Below, piece by piece: positions 7,679-15,727 of a stretch of 64,000 bases of DNA. The notes beneath the pieces were generated by a model that saw only the letters and a list, made by a program, of their open reading frames with translations, did not search any database and had not been told where the DNA came from. Source of the stretch: Ensifer aridi (GTDB taxonomy: Bacteria > Pseudomonadota > Alphaproteobacteria > Rhizobiales > Rhizobiaceae). Numbering within the stretch: position 1 is the first letter of the stretch; each line of letters starts with the position of its first letter. The stretch lies in the NCBI RefSeq assembly GCF_002078505.1, contig NZ_LUAV01000021.1, positions 62,001 through 126,000 of the forward strand. Reading direction: 5' to 3'. A program made the translations under genes and the position numbers.

Positions 7679-8692
7679 ATGGATCAACCTGCTTGGAAGG
7701 GATCACTTGCGATCATCGGTGAAGATGATGCCGCGCAGCAACGGCAGATGCCGAACCTGGCATCAATCGACCTAAACCTGCTGGTGGAGCTCGAAGCGCT
7801 ACTGCAGTACCGCAACGTCACGCATGCGGCCCAACATGTCGGCCGAAGTCAACCGGCAATGAGCCGAGCGTTGTCAAGGCTGCGTGGCATGTTCGGTGAC
7901 GATCTTTTGGTTCGCGGCTCGAGCGGCTTGGTTCGGACGCCGCAGGCCGAACGCTTGGCCAAAATGCTGCCCTCGGTGTTGACGGCGATCCGCGACATGC
8001 TAACCCGCAGCTTTGCCCGGAGCGACACGCGCTGGAAGGCAACAATCGCGATGCCCGATCATCAAGCGCTGATAGTGCTGCCGCGTCTTTTGCCGCGTCT
8101 GCACGAGTGCGCGCCTCATCTAGACATTGTTACCGATCCGCTCTTGGAGGGTGCACTGCGCCGACTTGAGCAAGGTGACATCGATTTGGCTGTCGGGCAG
8201 ATCGGTACGGCACCTCCCGGCTTCTTGCGGCGAAAGCTCTACGCCGACCGCTTTGCTTGCCTGCTTCGCCATGACCACCCAGCTCTGGAGCAAGAATGGA
8301 GTATCGGGACCTTTGCTGCGTTGCGCCACGCCTCCATCGTCTCCGACTCCAATGACCGATTTGGTCAGGTCTATGACGGGCTGATCAAGCTGGGACTATC
8401 GGATCGCCATCCAATAGTGGTCTCCAATTTGCTGACAGCGGCTGTGGTGATCGCGGCAACCGACTTAGTGCTAGTCGTACCGCATCGCGTTGCAAGCCGG
8501 ATCGCCGCCATGCTGCCGCTCACGGTTATCGATCCCCCCGTGGAGCTGGCGCCCTACGACGTTGCATTGATCTGGCACGAGCGTTCACATCGCGACCTGG
8601 AACATCGTTGGCTCCGCCACGAAATAGCTGCGGCAGCAAGGGCCCGGCCGGAGCGGCCGAACACGAAATCAAACGCGGCCGAGACTGAGTGA
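7679..8692 (+). CDS. syrM: LysR-family regulator, SyrM-like
   Basis: The 337-residue protein has the LysR layout: winged helix-turn-helix at about residues 30-90 (IDLNLLVELEALLQ, VTHAAQHVGRSQPAMSRALSRLR, FGDDLLVRG) and a LysR substrate-binding domain (ATIAMPDHQALIVLPRLLPRL, DLAVGQIG, LLRHDHP). It belongs to the NodD/SyrM branch. SyrM proteins activate nodD3 and exopolysaccharide genes and act without flavonoids. The ATG has GAGGAG eight bases upstream. Transcription probably starts from the nod box at 7371-7418, as known for syrM2 of NGR234. The syrB gene at 47696-48148, whose product lowers SyrM activity in S. meliloti, fits this reading. Another NodD-family regulator remains possible. Confidence 0.6.
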   Translation: MDQPAWKGSLAIIGEDDAAQQRQMPNLASIDLNLLVELEALLQYRNVTHAAQHVGRSQPAMSRALSRLRGMFGDDLLVRGSSGLVRTPQAERLAKMLPSVLTAIRDMLTRSFARSDTRWKATIAMPDHQALIVLPRLLPRLHECAPHLDIVTDPLLEGALRRLEQGDIDLAVGQIGTAPPGFLRRKLYADRFACLLRHDHPALEQEWSIGTFAALRHASIVSDSNDRFGQVYDGLIKLGLSDRHPIVVSNLLTAAVVIAATDLVLVVPHRVASRIAAMLPLTVIDPPVELAPYDVALIWHERSHRDLEHRWLRHEIAAAARARPERPNTKSNAAETE

Positions 8693-8879
8693 GGAGGGCG
8701 TGCCTCGGCCGCGGGCGCACCCGTTGCTAGTGGTTAGGATCTGAGTGCCCGAGACGTCTCTGCCTGGACGTAGGGCTGAGCCATTCATTGACGGGATCGC
8801 ACCTTTAATCCAGCCGAGCGCTCGTCCACACTTCGCCCGCTTCGCTCGCGGTGTGGTCGGATTCTGTGCTCTCTCGCGG

Positions 8880-9440
8880 TTAACCCATCCTCTCTTGTAG
8901 AACAGGAACGGCCGCGAGTGGCGAGGTCGCGACCCCCGTGTCGAGTGGAATGGTCAGCGAGAATGTCTTCTTCTGCCACACGGTCATTCCAATAAGCGAT
9001 GATCCGCACATCCGCCTGCCGCCGTAGTGCTGATCATCCCGGCTCATGCCGGAGAGCACGGCGACCAATGTCGGCTGCTACACCATTTCACGGGACACGA
9101 TCGCTCACTTGAGAAAGAACTTACTTCCCACGAACTCCTCCATTCCTCTCCAGCACATTCTCATCGATGAAGACCATCAGGCGGGGTGATCTGGCTGGAC
9201 ATCCAACCAGGCCTGACGTTCCTCAGGATATCCGGTAGGCTCTGGTCTCATCCGCCCGGCTCTCCCTAGCGCCTTAGCTCTGGCGTCACCACACTCGGGT
9301 GTTGGCCAGCGGCTCACGCTGACTGCACTGACACCGAAGCATGCCGCTTCGCGACATCTCGCTGCCGCAGCTACCGCCGTGAGGACGAGCTCCCCAAAAT
9401 CAATCGATAAAGCTATTCGACATGCCTGCCCGCCTCCATC
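8880..9440 (-). mobile_element. decayed IS630-family transposase
   Basis: The minus strand encodes an N-terminal piece with LSIDFGELVLTAVAAAA, AACFGVSAVSVSRW and GYPEERQAWL, the helix-turn-helix pattern of IS630-family transposases. Further along come VFIDEN, part of the DDE catalytic domain, and WQKKTFSLTIPL, all in different frames with stop codons. No inverted repeats were identified. The remnant lies between the SyrM-like gene and the nodO nod box. From 8693 to 8879 nothing was recognised. Confidence 0.5.
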
Positions 9441-9498
9441 GCAGATGCGGCAATCCAATCAGACCGCCGAACCCACGGGCGACGTACATTGTGAGTGC

Positions 9499-9545
9499 AT
9501 CCGTCATATGGATGCCTTCCATCAAAACAAACCGTTTCGCTGATT
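9499..9545 (+). promoter_or_regulatory. nod box upstream of nodO
   Basis: ATCC, TGGATG and ATCAAAACAA lie at nod-box spacing, followed by a weaker 3' block. It lies 72 bases upstream of the preferred nodO start, so the gene is probably NodD- and flavonoid-controlled. Confidence 0.8.
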
Positions 9546-9616
9546 ACGCCGGCTGAGGCTATGAAAGAAAGGCCCGGGTGGCATCGGGAGACCATAGCAC
9601 AAGGAGAGCACCATCC

Positions 9617-10498
9617 GTGATAGAGATGGCCTTCAACAAAACTTCGACTTTTGAACCACGTCCCGTTAACGATGGTTTGACACTGCGGGATCCCAGCCCA
9701 TTGACCGGCATCGCGCCTCCGCCTCCTGCGTCTCCTACGACCGTTTTCGGTACGTCAGGCGACAACTTTCTCGTGGGCACCACGAAAAATGAAAGGATTT
9801 ACGGCTTAGGCGGCTTCGATACCATTCGTGGCCGCGAAGGCCATGATCAAGTTTACGGTGGCAAAGGCAACGATAAAATTTTTGGCGGAGTCGGGAACGA
9901 TTACCTTTCTGGATACCAAGAGATCGATCAGGTGTCCAACACGGGCCAGGGTCCGATCCGTTTGGCCGGTGACGACGACCTCCTCGATGGAGGTGACGGC
10001 ACCGACATCCTCGTCGCCGGCGACGGCAAGGATAGACTGATCGGCGGCAGAGATGACGATATGTTCCAGTTCCAATGGCATGACCCGAAGTCCAAAGGGG
10101 ACAGGGGGCCGGGCCAAGCCACTGTCGTGGATTTCGACCCGGCAGAAGATGCTGTCGCCTTCATTACAGGGATGCACCAGGGAGGCAACTTTATCGCTCA
10201 CAACAAGCCCGGCGCCACAGTCGTAGATACCTTCTATAGCGGCCCGGCAGCGGGTGCTAAAGGCGAGCACGTTATGGTGATCACCGACCATGGTTTCGAT
10301 TCTGGCCTTCACGCTGCGACTGCGATCTCGGGCGAGGCAACCGGCGATATTATTGCCTATTACAATAGCGAGACGGACAGCGCCAAGCTGGCCTACGTCA
10401 CGGCTGAGAACAGCTTAAGCGAGTTCGCGGAAGTGTCCAGCTTTCACAGCGCAGCCGATCTGGCCCAGCTGAGCGCCTCGGACTTCATCTACATCTAA
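9617..10498 (+). CDS. nodO: NodO, secreted RTX calcium-binding nodulation protein
   Basis: The 293-residue product has a short proline-rich N-terminus, then about eight RTX nonapeptides between residues 45 and 155 (VYGGKGNDKIFGGVGNDYL, LLDGGDGTDILVAGDGKD, LIGGRDDDMF), then a C-terminal domain ending in DFIYI as expected for a type I secretion signal. NodO of R. leguminosarum and of strain BR816 forms cation channels in host membranes and broadens host range. The nod box at 9499 supports the name. GTG at 9617 has AAGGAG ten bases upstream; ATG at 9626 is the alternative start. No dedicated PrsDE-type exporter is in the window. It is a paralog of the gene at the window start. Confidence 0.85.
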   Translation: MIEMAFNKTSTFEPRPVNDGLTLRDPSPLTGIAPPPPASPTTVFGTSGDNFLVGTTKNERIYGLGGFDTIRGREGHDQVYGGKGNDKIFGGVGNDYLSGYQEIDQVSNTGQGPIRLAGDDDLLDGGDGTDILVAGDGKDRLIGGRDDDMFQFQWHDPKSKGDRGPGQATVVDFDPAEDAVAFITGMHQGGNFIAHNKPGATVVDTFYSGPAAGAKGEHVMVITDHGFDSGLHAATAISGEATGDIIAYYNSETDSAKLAYVTAENSLSEFAEVSSFHSAADLAQLSASDFIYI

Positions 10499-10625
10499 TT
10501 TGGCAAGCTGATCCTGAACCGCGCCGCTGCGACAAGAAAGCGGTTTGAGCCATAGCAACGAAAGACGCTAAGGTGAATCGCCGCGACGGGCAGGGGCCGT
10601 AAAACTAGGTTCGATTGGAGAGAAC

Positions 10626-11639
10626 ATGCTAGAAAAATTTGAGCGCTACCCGCTCACCTTTGGACCGACGCCTATTGAAAAGCTTGATCGCCTCGGTAAA
10701 CACCTTGGAGATAAAGTCGAGATCTACGCCAAGCGCGAGGACTGCAACTCAGGTCTTGCATTTGGTGGAAACAAGCTCCGCAAGCTCGAATATATCATTC
10801 CGGAGGCGATCGCCTCCAAGGCAGACACCCTCGTTTCTATCGGCGGCGTACAGTCCAACCACACGCGGATGGTTGCCGCCGTCGCCGCTAAGATCGGCAT
10901 GAAATGCCTCCTGGTGCAGGAGAGCTGGGTGCCGCATGAGGACGCCGTCTATGATCGGGTCGGCAACATTTTGTTGAGCCGCCTCATGGGCGCAGAGGTG
11001 CGCCTTGTCGACGGGGGCTTTGACATTGGTATCCGACACAGTTGGGAACAGGCGCTAGCGGACGTTAAATCAAGAGGTGGCACGCCTTATGCAATCCCTG
11101 CTGGGGCTTCCGTTCACAATTATGGCGGCCTCGGCTACGTAGGGTTCGCGGAGGAGGTGCGCGCTCAGGAGAAGCAACTTGGGTTTGCCTTCGACTACGT
11201 TGTATTATGCACCGTCACCGGGTCGACCCATGCCGGCATGCTCGTCGGATTCGCCAAAGACGGCCGACAGCGCAACGTCATTGGTATCGATGCCTCGGCT
11301 ACTCCCGCCCAAACCAAGGCGCAAGTACTAAGCATTGCCCGGCATACAGCAAATCTGGTCGACCTAGGAATGGAAATCGTTGAGGACGATGTGGTCTTGC
11401 TCGAGGAGTATGCACACCCGTGTTATGGCATTCCGTCCGAGGAAACGAAGGAGGCTATTCGCCTGTGTGCACGGCTTGAGGGCATCATTACTGATCCGGT
11501 CTACGAGGGTAAATCGATGCAGGGAATGGTCGATCTCATCAAGAAGGGCTTCTTCCCAGAAGGATCGCGGGTTCTCTACGCACATCTCGGTGGTGCGCCA
11601 GCTATCAATGGCTACAGCTATACGTTTCGCGAAGGCTGA
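10626..11639 (+). CDS. acdS: 1-aminocyclopropane-1-carboxylate deaminase
   Basis: The 337-residue PLP enzyme cleaves ACC, the ethylene precursor, to alpha-ketobutyrate and ammonia, lowering ethylene in the plant and favouring nodulation. The PLP lysine lies in GGNKLRKLEY (residue about 51), the substrate serine in GGVQSNHTR, and the residues that separate ACC deaminase from D-cysteine desulfhydrase are present: the Tyr-Glu pair in DPVYEGK and Leu in AHLGGAP. Length is normal for AcdS. ATG follows GGAGAG closely. It stands between nodO and an IS3 remnant. In Mesorhizobium the gene is NifA-controlled, but I see no convincing UAS or sigma-54 site in the 127 bases upstream. Confidence 0.93.
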   Translation: MLEKFERYPLTFGPTPIEKLDRLGKHLGDKVEIYAKREDCNSGLAFGGNKLRKLEYIIPEAIASKADTLVSIGGVQSNHTRMVAAVAAKIGMKCLLVQESWVPHEDAVYDRVGNILLSRLMGAEVRLVDGGFDIGIRHSWEQALADVKSRGGTPYAIPAGASVHNYGGLGYVGFAEEVRAQEKQLGFAFDYVVLCTVTGSTHAGMLVGFAKDGRQRNVIGIDASATPAQTKAQVLSIARHTANLVDLGMEIVEDDVVLLEEYAHPCYGIPSEETKEAIRLCARLEGIITDPVYEGKSMQGMVDLIKKGFFPEGSRVLYAHLGGAPAINGYSYTFREG

Positions 11640-11713
11640 CGCCGCGTTGGGACGTGATCGCCGCGGCGTTCGATACGATTATCAAAGAACAGGAACATCC
11701 GCCGCGGCAATCG

Positions 11714-11919
11714 GCGCCAATGCCAAAAAGCTTCATGAGAACGAAGAAGGTCGAGGGAGCCTATCCGATAGCCTTCGAAACCTTCGAAGAGATCACGGAG
11801 CACCTTCCCCACTTCCTTTAGGAGGCCTACACAAATGACGGCTTCATTCAAGCGCTCGGCTACCTGAGCCTTAACAGTTCGTGGCTCACGTCCAGCAGAC
11901 TGGCAAATCGGCAGCCTGA
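11714..11919 (+). mobile_element. C-terminal remnant of an IS3-family transposase (OrfB)
   Basis: The frame reads KSFMRTKKVEGAYPIAFETFEEI, then EHLPHFL, an in-frame TAG, EAYTNDGF and ALGYLS. After a frame change it reads QFVAHVQQTGKSAA and a stop. This matches the conserved C-terminus of IS3-type integrases (SFMKTLKVE, FETFEDV, LPRFI.E.YN, LHSALGYLSP, Q...KSAA). The nonsense codon and frameshift show it is dead. No left part was found, so acdS and the P450 meet at an old insertion scar. The rest of 11640-11996 holds nothing else recognisable. Confidence 0.72.
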
Positions 11920-11996
11920 TCATCCTCCCCAGGCTTCAAAGACCGGGGCATTCATCGGGACGGCAAATCCAATCCTTACTGACATATGCGTCTTTA

Positions 11997-13358
11997 TCAC
12001 TCCCTTCGCCGGTGAACCGACATCAAGATGTTTGGATGAGGCCGCAGCGTGACCTTCATCACGCGCCGCGGCGGGGTGTCGGTACAGTTATTCAACTTGA
12101 AGGACTGAAGCAGGACAGCAAGCACGGCAACGGCTTCCATAAGAGCGAAGGCGTTGCCAATGCAAACGCGTGGCCCCGCACCAAAGGGCATATAGGCATA
12201 TCGGTGGCGGGTGCGGGCGTTTTCCGGCTCGAACCGCGTAGGATCGAAGCTTTCTGCATCCCTCCACAGGTCAGGTTTACGGTGCACTGCATAGATGGGG
12301 ATGAAAAAGACCGTACCCTCGGGGATCAGGTACCGGTCAAGCCGAAAATCTTCGATTGCCGTCCGCGTGATGATCGGCGCTGGCGGAAAGAGGCGCATGG
12401 CCTCCGAAAACACCTGCTTCGTATAAACGAGGTGCGCCAGATGTTCGGGGAGGACCGCCCCGCCTCCAGTAACGTGCGTAATCTCCCTCACGACCTTCGC
12501 CTCATCTTTCGGATGCTGGGCGAGAAGGTGAAGTGTCCAAGCCAGGCCGAGAGCTGTCGTCTCATGGCCCGCAGTGATGAAGGTCATCAGGTTATCAACG
12601 ATCTCCTCGTCGCTCATTGTACGGCCGGATTCCGGGTCAGACGCCATCAACATCATGGAGACGAGGTCATGCCTTTCATTCGGTTGCTGTCGGCGCTTCG
12701 CGATCACCGCCGCTAGGCTCGCCCGGAGAAAAGCGACGGCAGAGCGTGCTTTCGTGCGGCCTGGATACGGCAGCCACTCGGGTGCGCCAATCATCCCAAA
12801 AGCGAATGTCCAACCACTCGGTTCAAGAAAGTCCGTTACGCTCCGCTCGACGCGAGCGACATCGATGCCGTGCCCGCCCGACATCATCGTATCGACAATG
12901 ATGCCGAAGGTCGTGAGCATCATCTCATGGCCCACGTCCAGAACTTCGCCGCGCCGCCGAAGCCAGCGGGCCTTGGTTTCTTCAGCGGCGGCGATCATCG
13001 CGGGCTGGAGTTCAAGAAGCCTTTCGTGCCGGAAAGCGGCGGCCACCGACTGTCGCTGCCATTTCCAGTGCGCACCGTCGCCAGTTAGCAAACCTCGGCC
13101 TAACGCAGGCCCCAGCGTGCGCCTAATATGCTCGCCCTTGCTAAGGCGGTCCGCATTCTCCACAAGCGTCTCGTGGATAAGGACCGGGTCGGTCAGATAC
13201 ACCTGCAGATTGCCCAACCGCCCGGTAAAGACAATGGGCTCCTTGAACACGGCCGGAGGCAGTGCGTCCAGCGGATTCTTGATCATGGCCAGGAATGCCT
13301 TGGCGGTCGAGTGCTTCGTCACCGGAAACGGTGGTGCCCGATCAATGCTCGCATCCAT
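11997..13358 (-). CDS. cytochrome P450
   Basis: This 453-residue protein has the I-helix oxygen-activation motif AGHETTALGLAW (about residue 275), the K-helix EAMR, and the heme-binding loop FGAGPRVCIGNAFALME with the axial cysteine near residue 400. It is a soluble-type bacterial P450 and would need ferredoxin and reductase partners from elsewhere. The substrate is unknown; rhizobial symbiotic plasmids and Agrobacterium vir regions both carry P450s (virH). ATG at 13358 has AAGGAG seven bases upstream. A vir-box-like motif GTTTCAGTTGAGAT lies about 70 bases upstream of the start. The gene is isolated between an IS3 scar and the M16 pair. Confidence 0.9.
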   Translation of the reverse strand: MDASIDRAPPFPVTKHSTAKAFLAMIKNPLDALPPAVFKEPIVFTGRLGNLQVYLTDPVLIHETLVENADRLSKGEHIRRTLGPALGRGLLTGDGAHWKWQRQSVAAAFRHERLLELQPAMIAAAEETKARWLRRRGEVLDVGHEMMLTTFGIIVDTMMSGGHGIDVARVERSVTDFLEPSGWTFAFGMIGAPEWLPYPGRTKARSAVAFLRASLAAVIAKRRQQPNERHDLVSMMLMASDPESGRTMSDEEIVDNLMTFITAGHETTALGLAWTLHLLAQHPKDEAKVVREITHVTGGGAVLPEHLAHLVYTKQVFSEAMRLFPPAPIITRTAIEDFRLDRYLIPEGTVFFIPIYAVHRKPDLWRDAESFDPTRFEPENARTRHRYAYMPFGAGPRVCIGNAFALMEAVAVLAVLLQSFKLNNCTDTPPRRVMKVTLRPHPNILMSVHRRRE

Positions 13359-13428
13359 CAAGAAGCTCCTTAGGTGACACCATCTCCTGCATTCGTCGCA
13401 GGGCGCTGCAGTCGTCTCCAGGTCGTCC

Positions 13429-13442
13429 GTTTCAGTTGAGAT
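13429..13442 (-). promoter_or_regulatory. vir-box-like motif upstream of the P450 gene
   Basis: GTTTCAGTTGAGAT (plus-strand reading) resembles the VirG-binding dodecad consensus TTNCAATTGNAAY, with changes at the centre and one arm. The core TTTCAGTTGA recurs upstream of the HTH gene at 18170-18178. Function inferred only. Confidence 0.3.
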
Positions 13443-14188
13443 CGTTTATGTCTTTGAGCGTCTCACCAGGCGTCCTGCACGATGATGAGCGTAACGGCGA
13501 CAGGCGCCATCACTTCGCGACAATGGATTCACGGGAATGTGTTGCGGGCATGATCTCAGCAACTGCGATAAGGAGTTGACACGACAACGATTTCGGATCC
13601 ATACGCACGCGTCTTTGATCCAGATCATTTGAACAGAAAAAAGGCACCTCTCAGGGAAGTCTCGCGCTGCGTCACGTGGGATCGGCGACGACTAAATGCT
13701 TGCCAGGACTCGGGCCTCAAGACGCATAGACGCGCTTGTCGTCGACCTCCACCATGAACAGTCAGCAAAACCCGCAGACTCAGCTTTGAAGCAGAAAAAA
13801 CAGCGTGCGGTGCCACTCGCCTCAGGAGGCATAGTACGGTTCCCAAGCGGGTAGTGGTCATGCTCAACTAGTCCCGAGGCCGCGACGGTCAAAACTCCCA
13901 CCGCCAGGGTGACTTCTGGCCGTTCTAAAGGAAGCGCAGCCATGGCGGCTACAATCCAGAAAGCTGAATCGAGAGTCTAGGTGCCGAGCCCGTCGCTGCT
14001 AGGCCCACTTTTGGCAACCAGGTGTGGAACAGCTCAAACTGGCTGCCATTGTCCGACCCACGACAATGTCGGGATGCTTACATGGCCGGTTCGATCGATA
14101 AGCCTGTATTTAAACCGTTTTTCGTTCGGCACGCACGTTGCTCTGCAGACGCGTTATCAACGACGATAATCGTGCGGAGAATGTCTAG
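13443..14188. other. 750-base stretch between divergent P450 and M16 genes
   Basis: Short overlapping frames only, none recognised. It must contain the promoter of the M16 pair, but no nod box, NifA site or FixK box was seen in it. Confidence 0.4.
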
Positions 14189-15727
14189 ATGTCAGCACAA
14201 TGCTTTATGCAGAGGCCTGCGCCCGGCCACCTTACCGCAGCACGTTCCAGGTGCAGACGAAGGAAGAGGCGGTACTCGCGAAGCAACGTTCGAGCCAAGA
14301 TTGCACAGGCGCTTTTGCCCTGGTGGCGGATGAACCATGCGCGACTGGTTTCGCGCATGCGTGCATTTGCCCTGAGTATGGTCGCGTTGCAACCTTTGAT
14401 GACCTCGGAAGTGGCGGCGGTCGAGGTCCCGCGTCCCGAAGCCGAGATTGCAAATTTCATGCTGACCAACGGCATGGAGGTGGTCGTCATACCCGATCAC
14501 CGGGCGCCGATCGTCACGCAGATGGTCTGGTACAAGGTCGGCAGCGCCGACGAGCCACCCGGCAAATCCGGCATCGCTCATTTCCTGGAGCATCTGATGT
14601 TCAAGGGCACGAAGAAGCATCCGCCAGGCGAGTTTGGCGCAAAGGTCGCGGAGATCGGCGGTGAGGAGAACGCCTTCACGTCATCCGACTACACCGCCTA
14701 CTATCAGACCGTCACGCCGGAGGCGCTCGGCACAACGATGGAATTTGAAGCTGACCGGATGCGCCATCTCGTACTCGCCGACGCAGTGATCTTGCCCGAG
14801 CGCGATGTCATTCTTGAGGAGCGGCGCTGGCGCGTCGAGAACAATCCGGAGCAGCTTCTTGAGGAGGAGATGCAGGCGACCCTGTATCAGAACCATCCTT
14901 ACCGCATCCCGACGCTCGGCTGGATGCACGAAATGGAACAGCTTAATTGCGGGGACGCCCTGGCGTTCTACGATCGCTACTATGCCCCGAACAACGCCGT
15001 CTTGGTCGTGGCAGGCGACGTGGACGCCAAGACGGTGTGGCGGCTAGCTGACAAGACTTTCGGGGCCCTGCCGCGCGGTCAGGACTTGCCGGAGCGAGTG
15101 AGGCCACGGGAGCCGGAGCAGAACACTAAACGGACCGTGGTGCTCACTGATAGGCGCGTGACCGTGCCGACCTACGAAAAGTCATGGGTGACAACGTCCT
15201 ATGGAACGGCCGGGCCGGGCGAAGCGGAAGCGCTCGATATCCTGTCGGAGGTTCTCGGCGGAGGAAACCGCAGCCGGATCTATCAGCAATTGGTGGTTAA
15301 ACAGGGAATAGCCTCCTCGGGCGGCGCCTATTTCAACGGAAGATCGCTCGATCCGTCGAGCTTCACGCTTTATGGCTCACCGCGGGGCGGAGCGAAGATC
15401 GGGGCGGTGGAGGATGCGATCGACGCTGAAGTTCGGAAAATCATCGAGTACGGCGTTACGGATGTCGAGCTCGAGAAGGCCAAAAACCGCTTGGTGCGCT
15501 CGATGGTCTTCGCACGCGACAGCCAGTTTGGAATGGCCCACATTTACGGCGCGGCGCTTGCAACCGGTAATACTGCGTACGACGTGGACGAATGGCCGTC
15601 AAGAATCCGCGCCGTAACGGCGGCAGAGGTTCAGGCGGTTGCCAGGAAATACCTTAACCCGGACCGGTCGGTGGCGGCATATCTGCTGCCCCGAGAAAGC
15701 GCTGCCGCAGGAGATAAAAGCCGATGA
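14189..15727 (+). CDS. M16 zinc protease, catalytic subunit (y4wA-like)
   Basis: The product carries the inverted zinc motif HFLEH in GIAHFLEHLMFKGT, followed by the distal glutamate region EENAFTSSDYTAYY, and the C-terminal M16 domain (GGGNRSRIYQQLVVKQGIAYS-type segment near residue 370). These define an active M16B peptidase related to PqqF and mitochondrial processing peptidase. The longest frame gives 512 residues, the size I recall for y4wA of NGR234. ATG at 14330 would instead give a standard signal peptide (LVSRMRAFALSMVALQPLMTSEVAA), so the mature enzyme is probably periplasmic. It overlaps the next gene by four bases, so the two are translationally coupled and likely form a heterodimer. 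Confidence 0.88.
   Translation: MSAQCFMQRPAPGHLTAARSRCRRRKRRYSRSNVRAKIAQALLPWWRMNHARLVSRMRAFALSMVALQPLMTSEVAAVEVPRPEAEIANFMLTNGMEVVVIPDHRAPIVTQMVWYKVGSADEPPGKSGIAHFLEHLMFKGTKKHPPGEFGAKVAEIGGEENAFTSSDYTAYYQTVTPEALGTTMEFEADRMRHLVLADAVILPERDVILEERRWRVENNPEQLLEEEMQATLYQNHPYRIPTLGWMHEMEQLNCGDALAFYDRYYAPNNAVLVVAGDVDAKTVWRLADKTFGALPRGQDLPERVRPREPEQNTKRTVVLTDRRVTVPTYEKSWVTTSYGTAGPGEAEALDILSEVLGGGNRSRIYQQLVVKQGIASSGGAYFNGRSLDPSSFTLYGSPRGGAKIGAVEDAIDAEVRKIIEYGVTDVELEKAKNRLVRSMVFARDSQFGMAHIYGAALATGNTAYDVDEWPSRIRAVTAAEVQAVARKYLNPDRSVAAYLLPRESAAAGDKSR

Noticed and set aside
7384..7722. Open frame directly after the nod box of the SyrM-like gene
   Set aside because: No ribosome binding site, no family resemblance, and it overlaps the start of the LysR gene in another frame.
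12012..13377. Plus-strand frames opposite the P450 gene
   Set aside because: They lie antisense to a gene with intact P450 motifs and have no homology pattern.
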